Of a DNA stretch of 51,242 nt, positions 27,707 through 37,263 are shown in pieces. The notes beneath the pieces were generated by a model. That model was not told the DNA's origin and did not search any database. It saw only the letters and a list, made by a program, of their open reading frames with translations. The position numbers were made by a program, and so were the translations under genes. Within the stretch, counting starts at the first letter, position 1. Each line of letters starts with the position of its first letter. The stretch comes from a virus. The stretch lies in IMG/VR virus record IMGVR_UViG_3300038825_000172, positions 1-51,242 of that record. The stretch is one strand, 5' to 3'.

Positions 27707-30700
27707 TTATTTTCTTTTCCACCTTTTTTTAGCTAAGTTTATAGTTTTTTCATTATACTCTTGTTTTTTACTAGACAAAGTGTGATGTTCTTTCCCAAAT
27801 AAATCAAAAGCACCTTGTCTTGCTTTATCTATACTATCGTAGTCAGTCTCATCCATAAAAAATATTGGAGCTAGAAAATTATCAGTTCCTTTTCTTTGAA
27901 ACATATCAGCTAAAAATAACATATCTTGTTTGTTTTGTGTTAATGCACTTGTATCATTATTTACTAAAGCTTTACCAAATATTTTTTCTGCTTCTTTTCT
28001 AGAAAAATATCTTTCTACTCTATTAAAAGCAGGTCGTACGCTATCAACTATATATTGATAAAATCCTGATGCACTACTATCTAACTTATTTGTACCTCTA
28101 GCTAAATTTTCATTAGTGCTTTCTATAAATTTTGTTTCATTTAGTAAAATTTTTTTAATATTTTCTTTAGCTTGTTCATATGTTGTTTGTGCTGCTAAGT
28201 CTTTATATTTAGGGTTTTGTGATAAACGATTATATTCTGGTAATAAAATACTATCTATTGTAACAAGACTTTCATCTGTAGCACCATGAAATTCTTTTTC
28301 CATATTTTTAAATTTTTGTTCTGTTTTTATTTTAGTTGGGTCTGTTAAATCTTTAGATAAATAAGATGGAGTAGTACCAGATAATCCAAACCTTCTTAGT
28401 TTTTCTGGAGTTAATGGACCACCTTGAAATAATCCAAGCCTATCTATCTGGTCAGAGTAAGGTACTCCTGTATTAGGGTCTACTCTATCTGCAGGGTCCT
28501 CTTTAGTATTAGGAACATCAAATGTACCTGTTACTAAACCACCTGTAGAAAAAGTTTTAACTCCTTCTTTTAGTATTCTTTCTTTAAATTTTTCATCAAA
28601 TATTAAAGCATTAGTTTTAAATAAATTTTCTTTTTTGTAAGGTGGTTTTCTATCTATTGTACCACTAGAGTAAGTATCAAAGTATTCAAATTTTCCAGTA
28701 CTACTTAAATCGAAAGGGTCTATTTCAAGTTCTTCTAATTTAATATTATATTTTTTAGATAACTTTTCTAAATGTTTTGGAACTAAAGTATCGTATATTT
28801 TTTTATAATAATCATTATCTACTCCGGGATATCTTTGTGATATAATATCTGATTTAACAAATGATACAGAATCTTTATTTTCTTTTACAGCTTGTAACAT
28901 TATTCTATCTATTGTTCTTTTTAAAGCTTCATCATTTTGTATAGGATTTTCTGGTATAAGATTAGAGTCATCACCGTACTTACTAATTATTGTATTAAGT
29001 TCTCTTCTTAAATAATTCATATTTTTTATTGTTAAAAACATTTCGTAAGGATTAATATTTTTTAAAGGTGCATTCATAGGAGTTTCAATAACAGAACTAC
29101 CTCCTGTTTTATTAAATGATATATTAAACTCTTGAACAATATCTAATATTCTTGAGTTTATTTTTCTAGTATTCCCTTCTCTTTTATTTGCAATATCATT
29201 AAGTTTATCTAGTGAAGTAAAATTTTTATTATTATTAATAATTTTATTATATTTTTCTTTAAACTTATCTAGTATTTTTAAATCAGATTTTGTGTAGGTA
29301 AAAATCCCTGCTTTTTTACTTAATGTGTCAGTTGCTTTTGTATATGTATCAAATAACCAATCTTCTATTCTGTCGATACCCAAATTATCCATGTCATTTA
29401 AAAATGCTTGACTTCCACCACTAGGGTTATTTATAGTAGAAGAATTTCTTATTATTTTATTTTCTATAATATTAATAGCCTCAGGGGTATTTTTATTTTT
29501 TATTAAATCTTCTAGTCCTTCAGTAAGAATCCCTACTTTTTTACTTAATGTGTCAAATACTTTATCAGCTTCCTCCATTATTTCTGTACTTAATTTTATA
29601 TTTTTATCAGTCTTTAATCCAAAATCATATACATTAGTAATATAATCACTTTGTATTTCTTCTACATTTTTAGTAGTTAATTTATCATTAGAAGAACTTA
29701 GTAAAACTCTATCTTTAGTAACAGCATGAGCAAATTGTTTTTGTTCTGCTTCTGCACTACTTTTAAAATGAATCATTTTCATATCATCAAGAGGAAGGTA
29801 TTTTGTTTTAGGACCTGTTACTCCATAAATAATATTTTGATAATTACTTCCACCCGGAGAATTTTCATCAATTATTTCTTTAAGAATAGGTCGGTTGTTT
29901 AAAGTATATGTTGAGTTATCTAATACTCCTAAGTCTTCTAAAACATTATTCATTCTTATTTTAGCTTCTGTAGAATTAAAAGGCATTCCACCATTATTGT
30001 TTATTGCTTTAGTTACGTCATCTAAATTAGCCCAATTACTTTTTTCAAGTCCGGGAAAATATAATTGATAACCTACCTCATTATTACCAAAAGCAAAAGC
30101 TTCTCCTATATCTTCAATAGTTACTCCTTCAGTTAATGATTTATCTGAATTAAGTTTTAATCTGATTCTTTCAAAAGGATTAGATTCATAACCTTCTAAA
30201 TTTCTACCTATAGGTAAGTACATATCTGGATGTTGATTATATATATAATTTTGCCTACCTAGTCCAATACCACTTTCAGGAGATTCTTTAAGAAACTCTA
30301 TTGCTTCATCAGCAGTAAAAGTATTACTTTCAAACTCTATTGTTTTATCAGCTACTGGTAATTCATCTTCTTTTCTTACACTAGAAATAATTTTTAATTT
30401 GTTTGGTGCTAATGCTTCTCCTACTTCTTTTCCAGTAGCATAAGGAGTTTCTTTTATATAATTTTCTACTTCTAAATAATCTAATTCTTTTTGTTTAATA
30501 CCTTTAAGGCTTCTTTGTTTTTTTAACCATTTATTTAATTTAGTACCAGTTATATCATCAGGAGAATCTAGTACTAAAGTTTTAATAGTAGGAGAATAGT
30601 TACCATAGTCATCCATATATAAAGCTTTTAGCATATCTTCTTCTTCTTTATCTACAATATCTTTAATAGGTTTACTACTTCCACCACCCATATCATCGCC

Positions 30701-33700
30701 AACTTTAGAAAAAATATTTGGAGCTTTTTTACTTAAAAGTCTACCTATTTGACCACCAATATTTTTTTGTTCTCTATCATAATCTGGTAATCCTTTATCA
30801 TAATCTGGTAATCCTTCACTATAATCTGGTAATCCACTTTGAGTTCCTTGTTGTGTTTGTTCAGGTAAAATTAAGTCACCAAAAAGAGTAAATCCTCCTC
30901 CCATTTTTTTATCTAGTTCTTTAGCTGCTTTTTGTATAGGTGTATAGGGTTCTCTAACATCAAAAGACTCTTCTAGAGTATCACCAAGATATCTATCTAT
31001 TATATTTTTAGTTCCTGTTAAAGGAAGTTTACGAGCTAATGTTTCTGTAAGTCCTCTATCATATAACAACATTGCAGTTACATCTCCTACAATAGGTCCT
31101 GCTGTTCCTACAGTAGCTGTAAGAGGATTTTGTCCATAAAGGTTAGTGCCTTCTATAATTCTAAGAAAATACTCTGATGGACCTAGTAAACCAACACGCT
31201 GTACAGCTTTTATAGTGTCATAAACTTTTTCTTCTCCAGAGTCTATTTTTTCTCTTTGTTCTTCATTACTTCTCCAATAGTTAGTAGCTTTAGCAACATT
31301 AGTAGATATAGCTGCAAAAGCTGCAAGTTTAGGAGCATTAACTGTCGTATCTTTTATAGTGCTTCTTGCAAAATTTCTTAGTACTGTATTACCAAATACC
31401 GTAGGATATCTTAAAAACTGTGTTAAAATATCTATCTTAGGATTTGTCATATATCTAGGAACATTAGCAAACTCTCTACCTGTTTGCAGTATAACACTAT
31501 TTGTAAATCTTCCTGCTCCTCTTATAATATCATTCTGATAAAAATTATCATTTATAGCATTTATATTTATATCATCACCAAACTTTTTGTGCCACTTTAA
31601 TCCTTTCTTTATGTCTACTCCTAAATCAAATAATTCTTCTTCAAGTCTTGTCTTAGAATTTTTAGTTAATTTTTTACCAAAAAGATTTTTACCACTTGAA
31701 AGTTGTTGTAAGTTAGTCATTATCATATCTTTACCTGTAGAAAAGGCAGCTAATTGTACTGTTTTTGTCCAAGGTATAAGCATATTAAGTCTATAAAAAC
31801 CTCTTGATGCCCTTTTAAGTGTTTCGTTTTGTAGTCCTTCACCATCTAAACGATTTGTTAAATCTGCAACAGCTTCATCTACAGCTAGAAAAACTTTGTT
31901 CATTTCTTTTAATATTTCATTATCAGTCAATTTATGTTTTTCTTTTAAAATTTGACCCATATCTCTTTGAAGTATGTGTCCTCCATTTTGTATAGCATCT
32001 TGCATACCTTTAATTGCAGATTTTGTAGGAGCTTTACCTAATGTTATAAATGCTTCTGACAATGAAGATACAGTAGCTAAAGGAAGATAAGCCATAGCAT
32101 TTGCTAGTTTAGTAAAATCATATATACCTTGACCAAACTGATTTGTAAAATAATCTACTTGACCCGTAATAGATTTATAAATATCTAAAATTTCTTTTTT
32201 ATCTTTAGCTCTTAATTGTCTATTACTACCATATTTTTTTAACTCTTTATTTATAGGGTTAATAAATTTCTTTATAAACTGTTCTTCATTAGTTTCTTTA
32301 AATAATACCACATTACCTTCTTCTGTAGGAATAGCTTTTACATTTTTACCTTTTCCTAAAAAATGTTTTTTATGTTCTATAGCTCTAGCAGCATTCATCC
32401 AATAATCAGTAGTAACACTATGTAAATCATTTGTTAAAAATTCTTTAAATAAATTATCATCTAAGTTTTCAAATACTCTACCATGTGTTAATAAATTAGA
32501 ATGAGAGCTATAAAGTTCATTTTGTTTAGTTAGCATTCCATCAACAACATCATCTACTTTATCTACTTCAACAATTCTAAATTTATTTCCATTTTTATCT
32601 GTTCTAAGTCTTGATAACATCTTTTTAAACTTGTCAGGATTTTGTTGTATTGCATCTCTATTCCAACTACGAGGGAAATAATTTTTAATATTTGTAACAT
32701 CTATACCAACTTCAACAGCATCTTGTCTTACACTATCAAAAAACTTTCTTAAATTTTTAGCAGTTTGTACTACTTCTTTAGAAGCATTAGGAACTTTACC
32801 ACCTCTTAATAAAGTTATAACTTGCTCACCTAATTCTGGAGACATACGACCTGTTTTGTAAAGAGGAGTTATAGCAAGTTCATATCCTTCTTTATAATTA
32901 CCTCTTCTAAATTGTATATCTTCTGCATAAGAAAATCCTAATCTTTGCTTAGACCTTCTAGTTAAATCTTTATTAAATTCAGAATTAAATTTTTGACCAA
33001 GTAATCTAGCAGTTGGAGAATATTCTGCAAAAGTTTTAAGTGGGTGAGCAGCAGAACCAAACAAAAATTTACCTATAGCTCTATCTTTAAATCTTCTAGC
33101 TTTAAACATAGCATCGCTACCTGCGTCTTTTCTATAACCATCATTAGTATATAGTCTTTCCATTCTTTGTTTAAAAAATTCATTTTTATTTGCAAGACCT
33201 CCAAAAAGTCCACCTGTTAAAGTACCTAAAACTGTAGAACCAATTAACTCTGGATTAGAGTAAAATGTTCTCATGTTTGTATTTAGCTCTGCTTGTTGTC
33301 TAAAATGATTATCTGTACCTGTCCAAGTACCAGCTTCAGCAGCAAAAAATCCAGTACTTTGTCCTGCTGTAATTTTACTAGGTTTAGCAGCAGATTTAGC
33401 AAGACCTTTTAAACCAGCTTTAGCTGCAGTTGCTGCAGTCATTCGTGCAGCTAATGAAGTTCCTCCAGTTACAGGAGTTAATAAAACTGATGCTAACATA
33501 GTTGGGTCTCTTAACATATCTATTCCAGCATCTTTAATAAGTTCTACATATTGTTTTAAACTTCCCATATCTGCACCATCAAAAGTCCTACGAAGATAAG
33601 CGTAGTCTTCTTTTTGTTGCTCACTAAAATTATTAGTTTCACTCATTCTTTTAAAACCTGAAAACAAATTAAAATCAGAATCTCTTAGATATTCAAATAC

Positions 33701-33838
33701 ATCATCTGATTGTTCTCCGATAGATGTAAGAAATCTTTCAGAAACTATTTGAAATTGCTCATCCTTTTCAAGGTCATCTAAAGTATACTTATAAGGCAAT
33801 GCTTCAAAATTGTTTTGATTGTTAAAATTAAGTTTCAT
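27707..33838 (-). CDS. Giant internal virion (DNA-ejection) protein, 2043 aa
   Basis: The largest gene. The N-terminal region has a hydrophobic Ala/Gly-rich stretch (SVLLTPVTGGTSLAARMTAA) and long helical segments, as in ejection proteins that cross the envelope. Around residues 1000-1020 is a triple GLPDY repeat (21-bp DNA repeat), suggesting a flexible linker. Near the C-terminus, FIESTNENLARGTNKL followed by DSSASGFYQYI recalls the catalytic Glu and (A)SGxxQF motif of lytic transglycosylases. Position after the other virion genes fits T7 gp16-type proteins that open peptidoglycan during entry. Enzyme activity is inferred from motif only. Confidence 0.75.
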   Translation of the reverse strand: MKLNFNNQNNFEALPYKYTLDDLEKDEQFQIVSERFLTSIGEQSDDVFEYLRDSDFNLFSGFKRMSETNNFSEQQKEDYAYLRRTFDGADMGSLKQYVELIKDAGIDMLRDPTMLASVLLTPVTGGTSLAARMTAATAAKAGLKGLAKSAAKPSKITAGQSTGFFAAEAGTWTGTDNHFRQQAELNTNMRTFYSNPELIGSTVLGTLTGGLFGGLANKNEFFKQRMERLYTNDGYRKDAGSDAMFKARRFKDRAIGKFLFGSAAHPLKTFAEYSPTARLLGQKFNSEFNKDLTRRSKQRLGFSYAEDIQFRRGNYKEGYELAITPLYKTGRMSPELGEQVITLLRGGKVPNASKEVVQTAKNLRKFFDSVRQDAVEVGIDVTNIKNYFPRSWNRDAIQQNPDKFKKMLSRLRTDKNGNKFRIVEVDKVDDVVDGMLTKQNELYSSHSNLLTHGRVFENLDDNLFKEFLTNDLHSVTTDYWMNAARAIEHKKHFLGKGKNVKAIPTEEGNVVLFKETNEEQFIKKFINPINKELKKYGSNRQLRAKDKKEILDIYKSITGQVDYFTNQFGQGIYDFTKLANAMAYLPLATVSSLSEAFITLGKAPTKSAIKGMQDAIQNGGHILQRDMGQILKEKHKLTDNEILKEMNKVFLAVDEAVADLTNRLDGEGLQNETLKRASRGFYRLNMLIPWTKTVQLAAFSTGKDMIMTNLQQLSSGKNLFGKKLTKNSKTRLEEELFDLGVDIKKGLKWHKKFGDDININAINDNFYQNDIIRGAGRFTNSVILQTGREFANVPRYMTNPKIDILTQFLRYPTVFGNTVLRNFARSTIKDTTVNAPKLAAFAAISTNVAKATNYWRSNEEQREKIDSGEEKVYDTIKAVQRVGLLGPSEYFLRIIEGTNLYGQNPLTATVGTAGPIVGDVTAMLLYDRGLTETLARKLPLTGTKNIIDRYLGDTLEESFDVREPYTPIQKAAKELDKKMGGGFTLFGDLILPEQTQQGTQSGLPDYSEGLPDYDKGLPDYDREQKNIGGQIGRLLSKKAPNIFSKVGDDMGGGSSKPIKDIVDKEEEDMLKALYMDDYGNYSPTIKTLVLDSPDDITGTKLNKWLKKQRSLKGIKQKELDYLEVENYIKETPYATGKEVGEALAPNKLKIISSVRKEDELPVADKTIEFESNTFTADEAIEFLKESPESGIGLGRQNYIYNQHPDMYLPIGRNLEGYESNPFERIRLKLNSDKSLTEGVTIEDIGEAFAFGNNEVGYQLYFPGLEKSNWANLDDVTKAINNNGGMPFNSTEAKIRMNNVLEDLGVLDNSTYTLNNRPILKEIIDENSPGGSNYQNIIYGVTGPKTKYLPLDDMKMIHFKSSAEAEQKQFAHAVTKDRVLLSSSNDKLTTKNVEEIQSDYITNVYDFGLKTDKNIKLSTEIMEEADKVFDTLSKKVGILTEGLEDLIKNKNTPEAINIIENKIIRNSSTINNPSGGSQAFLNDMDNLGIDRIEDWLFDTYTKATDTLSKKAGIFTYTKSDLKILDKFKEKYNKIINNNKNFTSLDKLNDIANKREGNTRKINSRILDIVQEFNISFNKTGGSSVIETPMNAPLKNINPYEMFLTIKNMNYLRRELNTIISKYGDDSNLIPENPIQNDEALKRTIDRIMLQAVKENKDSVSFVKSDIISQRYPGVDNDYYKKIYDTLVPKHLEKLSKKYNIKLEELEIDPFDLSSTGKFEYFDTYSSGTIDRKPPYKKENLFKTNALIFDEKFKERILKEGVKTFSTGGLVTGTFDVPNTKEDPADRVDPNTGVPYSDQIDRLGLFQGGPLTPEKLRRFGLSGTTPSYLSKDLTDPTKIKTEQKFKNMEKEFHGATDESLVTIDSILLPEYNRLSQNPKYKDLAAQTTYEQAKENIKKILLNETKFIESTNENLARGTNKLDSSASGFYQYIVDSVRPAFNRVERYFSRKEAEKIFGKALVNNDTSALTQNKQDMLFLADMFQRKGTDNFLAPIFFMDETDYDSIDKARQGAFDLFGKEHHTLSSKKQEYNEKTINLAKKRWKRK
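30777..30839 (-). repeat. Three tandem 21-bp units coding GLPDY repeats
   Basis: Units at 30777-30797, 30798-30818 and 30819-30839 differ at a few bases and encode GLPDYSE, GLPDYDK and GLPDYDR within the giant virion protein. The repeat could change length by slippage. Confidence 0.85.
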
Positions 33839-35748
33839 TATTGAGTAAGTGAATAATTATTTACATAAGACATATCATAACCTAAATTGTTTATTTGTGT
33901 TTTTAAAGTTTGATAATAATTGTTAAAAAGTTTTTTGTATTCTTCATTATTTTCTGCTAAAGTAGAATAATCATCTTTAGTTTTATCTTTATTTTCTGGT
34001 AAGGATAAATAATATTCTCTTACCATATTTTCAACTGAAAAGGTTTTGGTATAAATACCTTTATAATTTGTTTTATCATTTTCTATATTATATAAATCTT
34101 TTAAAACTGCTTCTAGGCTAGTTCCATTTTTATTAGTTTGACTATACAAAGCAGGTATATTTTTTTTATTTTTATCTATAGTTTTAAAAATTGCATTTTG
34201 TTTCTTTTCATACGACCTAGATTTATAATCAATTTCTTCTTCTTCTTCTTCTGTTTTATTATTAAACTTATTAAAAGACTTACTATTTTGTTTTTGTTCT
34301 TCTTCTTCTTCAATGGTAGGATAGCCTAACTTTTTATAAATATTATCTAATGCTATTAGGTCTTGTTCTTTTTTATCTTCAGATTCCTTGGTATTATTTT
34401 TAATACCTTGTACAATATCTCTTCTCATACTTAATAATGTTTCTTCTTTTTGTGATTTATTTAGGTTAGTATTTTGTAATATATCTGCAATATAGCCAGC
34501 AATTTTTTCATTATCAGCTATTCCTGATAATTTTTCTATTTCAAATAAAGTTGGAGTAGTATTTATATAAGGGTTTGCTCCTTGCTCTAGTACAAACTCA
34601 GTAGCTACTGCAAATGCTGTAGCTTCAGGCAAGTTATATTTTTTTAAATTGTTCATAGTATGTGCAATGTTAATTGCAGCACCATTTAATTGTGATGTGT
34701 TTTTTACTTTTGAAAGGTCTTTTTGACCCTTTGTAATTGTGTCCCAATAGTTTTTTGCTTTTTGGCTGTTAGGTCCAAAACTATTAATTATTCCTTGAAC
34801 TCTATTATTTATCAGAGGTAAAGATGAAACGTCAACAACAAACTCATCTTCTGATATTTCTGCTACAGTATCTATTACTGGCGTACTATCAAATACAATA
34901 TTTTTATTATTTGCACCTAGTCCAGAACTAATAGCATATGTTACTTTTCTTTTATTTCCATTCTTATCAAAAACATCTCTTGTTTCAAATGATTGATTAA
35001 GATTTTTATAAGGAATAAATTTTGGGTCATTTTTATTAGCCATTATTACTCTTGCTAATTCGCTAACAGCATTATCTTGAGTTTTCCAATCAGTTAAAGC
35101 TGATTTAACATTATCAAAATCTGTACCAAGAATACCACCAATTTGTCTTTTTGCTGCTTCTTTATCTTTTTCAGTTAAAGTTTCTTCATCATGAGACTTA
35201 TGTATTTTTTTAATTTTACTACCAAACCATTCTGCTATATTTCTAGGAGGTGCATCTTTTGTTTTAATATAATTTGTAAGTTGTTCCCTAGTCATGTTTG
35301 GTATTTGTGAATAGGCTTCAATCATTTCGTTGTAAGATTTTAAATTATCTGCATTAGCAGCAAATTCTTTAGCTATTTGTTGTACTGCATCTGACTTATA
35401 CCCTTCTCCATATGTTTGAGTAATATAACTATTAAGTTTGTTTACTGTTTCAAGTTCTAATATTTCTTGATTACTATATCCTTGGTCCACATATGTTTGA
35501 TAACCTTTATTAAAAATTTGAGCATTTTCATTTAAACTAAAGTAATGACTTTTTTCAAAAAGATTTTCTTGCTCTAATAAATTTGCTTTTTTATTTAAAT
35601 TTGAAGTTACAGCATTTATTCCTCCAAGTGCTATTAATAATCTTTTACTAAATTTTTCTTGGTCTTTAGATTGTTTATCTCTTCTTTCTCTAGCTTTATC
35701 AAATTGTTCTTGTGCAAAACTTACACCACCATCTTCATACATTGCCAT
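33838..35748 (-). CDS. Internal virion protein, helical, 636 aa
   Basis: Mostly charged helices (FDKARERRDKQSKDQEKFSK near the start, Glu-rich stretches around residues 500-530), no signal peptide. A length of about 600-700 residues and position next to the giant protein fit a T7 gp15-like ejection-tube protein. The start overlaps the stop of the previous gene by one base. No sequence family recognised. Confidence 0.6.
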   Translation of the reverse strand: MAMYEDGGVSFAQEQFDKARERRDKQSKDQEKFSKRLLIALGGINAVTSNLNKKANLLEQENLFEKSHYFSLNENAQIFNKGYQTYVDQGYSNQEILELETVNKLNSYITQTYGEGYKSDAVQQIAKEFAANADNLKSYNEMIEAYSQIPNMTREQLTNYIKTKDAPPRNIAEWFGSKIKKIHKSHDEETLTEKDKEAAKRQIGGILGTDFDNVKSALTDWKTQDNAVSELARVIMANKNDPKFIPYKNLNQSFETRDVFDKNGNKRKVTYAISSGLGANNKNIVFDSTPVIDTVAEISEDEFVVDVSSLPLINNRVQGIINSFGPNSQKAKNYWDTITKGQKDLSKVKNTSQLNGAAINIAHTMNNLKKYNLPEATAFAVATEFVLEQGANPYINTTPTLFEIEKLSGIADNEKIAGYIADILQNTNLNKSQKEETLLSMRRDIVQGIKNNTKESEDKKEQDLIALDNIYKKLGYPTIEEEEEQKQNSKSFNKFNNKTEEEEEEIDYKSRSYEKKQNAIFKTIDKNKKNIPALYSQTNKNGTSLEAVLKDLYNIENDKTNYKGIYTKTFSVENMVREYYLSLPENKDKTKDDYSTLAENNEEYKKLFNNYYQTLKTQINNLGYDMSYVNNYSLTQ

Positions 35749-36344
35749 TATCTTTCTCCTCTAGCCAACAAACTTTCTTCTGGTTGACTTTCTTGTTTAT
35801 CTAATAAACTATCAGACATTTCAATATCTTTAACTCTTTCTAATATTTCTGAGGGTATTGCTCCTGAAGGTATTTGAGTTTGATTTTTTATTTTTCGTGA
35901 TGTTAATTTTTTTAAATTATTTCTTTTCATTTCTGAAATTTCATCATCATCATCAGCATCTATATCATCTTCTTCATCTCCATTTAAACGATACTTAATA
36001 TTTGCTTTTTCAGCTAAAGCCATTAGTGTATAAATAGTAGGCTCTACTAACATCATTAACAAATCAGGATTCCATTTACCTTGTTGAAATCCTTCTTGTA
36101 ACATTTGTAGTGTTATATCTGTTAAAGGAATACCATCTCCTATTCCTTTCATAAGAGGAACATATACTTCTTTATCTAATAATTTATCAGCTATAAAATT
36201 TAAAGCTGGTCTAAACTCTGTAAATTCTGGAGGACTTTCCCAAGCATATTTTTGGTCTGGGTCATTTGTTAATGATTGTCCGGGTATAGGTCTTCCTGCA
36301 TTAGCTAATGCATCTACTCCTGCTTGGTTATATTCTTCTCTCAT
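35748..36344 (-). CDS. Virion-associated hypothetical protein, 198 aa
   Basis: Acidic, with a central DEEDDIDADDDDEISE run, a Pro-rich N-terminal third (GRPIPGQSLTND) and a helical middle. Lies between two ejection-type genes and overlaps one of them. Probably an internal virion or assembly protein; not recognised. Confidence 0.55.
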   Translation of the reverse strand: MREEYNQAGVDALANAGRPIPGQSLTNDPDQKYAWESPPEFTEFRPALNFIADKLLDKEVYVPLMKGIGDGIPLTDITLQMLQEGFQQGKWNPDLLMMLVEPTIYTLMALAEKANIKYRLNGDEEDDIDADDDDEISEMKRNNLKKLTSRKIKNQTQIPSGAIPSEILERVKDIEMSDSLLDKQESQPEESLLARGER

Positions 36345-36346
36345 TT

Positions 36347-37255
36347 TTAAATTCCACTCCCATATCTTAATTTACTTACTCTATTAGCATATTGTATATC
36401 TCCACCACCAAAAATTTCTTTAGTTAAATAAGGAGCAGCAACACTATTAACAGCTCCCCAAGAACTTCCCATTGATTGATATGCATTATTACCTGCTGTA
36501 AAATCTACTTGATTCATTATACCATTTTGACTAAAAGAGTTCATACCCATTACATCAAAATTAGTTCTAATAACTCTTTGTATCGGAGGTTCTCCTGCTA
36601 TTTCTGAACTAATTCTATTAGCAATACCACTTTTAGCACCAGCTTGTATACTATCTTTTACTAACTCTCCGGGATTAGTAAACGCATCTTTAACTCCTTT
36701 AAGACTTCCTTCTATAAAATCACCAGCTTTTTCTTTTACTTTACCTAGTAGATTTGGTTTATCAAAAGTTTGTATATTTGTTACATCAGGATTCATTAAA
36801 TCTACTCCTGTTTTATCAAGAGTTATACCAGTATCTCCAATTTTAATTTTTTCTGGAGCAACATCAAACAAAGTATCACCATCTGTTAATTTAGCATACT
36901 CTGCTTCAGCTCCAAAAAAACCTTTACTAGGGTCTGTTAAAGTAAATCCTTCTCCCTTTAAAAAATTACCAGCTCTATCAAATCCATTGCTTATAGCTTG
37001 TGTTACAGTTTTATAAACATTACCTATAGCACTTCCAGCATTGTATACAGCTCCTACAGCTTTGTGAAATAAAGAACTTCCTTTTTGTGCAAAGCTTCCT
37101 AGCTTACCCCAAAGACTTCCAGCAAGTTGAGGCATAAACATCATCAATCCTATTTGACCAACAATACCAAGTTTACCAAAAGCTGAACCAACTTTTTTAA
37201 CAACCTTCTTAATTGCTTTGCCTATTTTTTTAACTGTTTTTCTTAAAAATCCCAT
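36347..37255 (-). CDS. Virion protein with cationic membrane-active N-terminus, 302 aa
   Basis: The first 45 residues are Lys- and Gly-rich amphipathic helix followed by a hydrophobic segment: KTVKKIGKAIKKVVKKVGSA, then GIVGQIGLMMFMPQLAGSLW. This looks like a membrane-inserting peptide. The rest is Gly/Asn-rich. By position it corresponds to the smallest T7 ejection protein (gp14), which enters the outer membrane. The role is inferred from composition and gene order. Confidence 0.6.
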   Translation of the reverse strand: MGFLRKTVKKIGKAIKKVVKKVGSAFGKLGIVGQIGLMMFMPQLAGSLWGKLGSFAQKGSSLFHKAVGAVYNAGSAIGNVYKTVTQAISNGFDRAGNFLKGEGFTLTDPSKGFFGAEAEYAKLTDGDTLFDVAPEKIKIGDTGITLDKTGVDLMNPDVTNIQTFDKPNLLGKVKEKAGDFIEGSLKGVKDAFTNPGELVKDSIQAGAKSGIANRISSEIAGEPPIQRVIRTNFDVMGMNSFSQNGIMNQVDFTAGNNAYQSMGSSWGAVNSVAAPYLTKEIFGGGDIQYANRVSKLRYGSGI

Positions 37256-37263
37256 TTTGTCTC

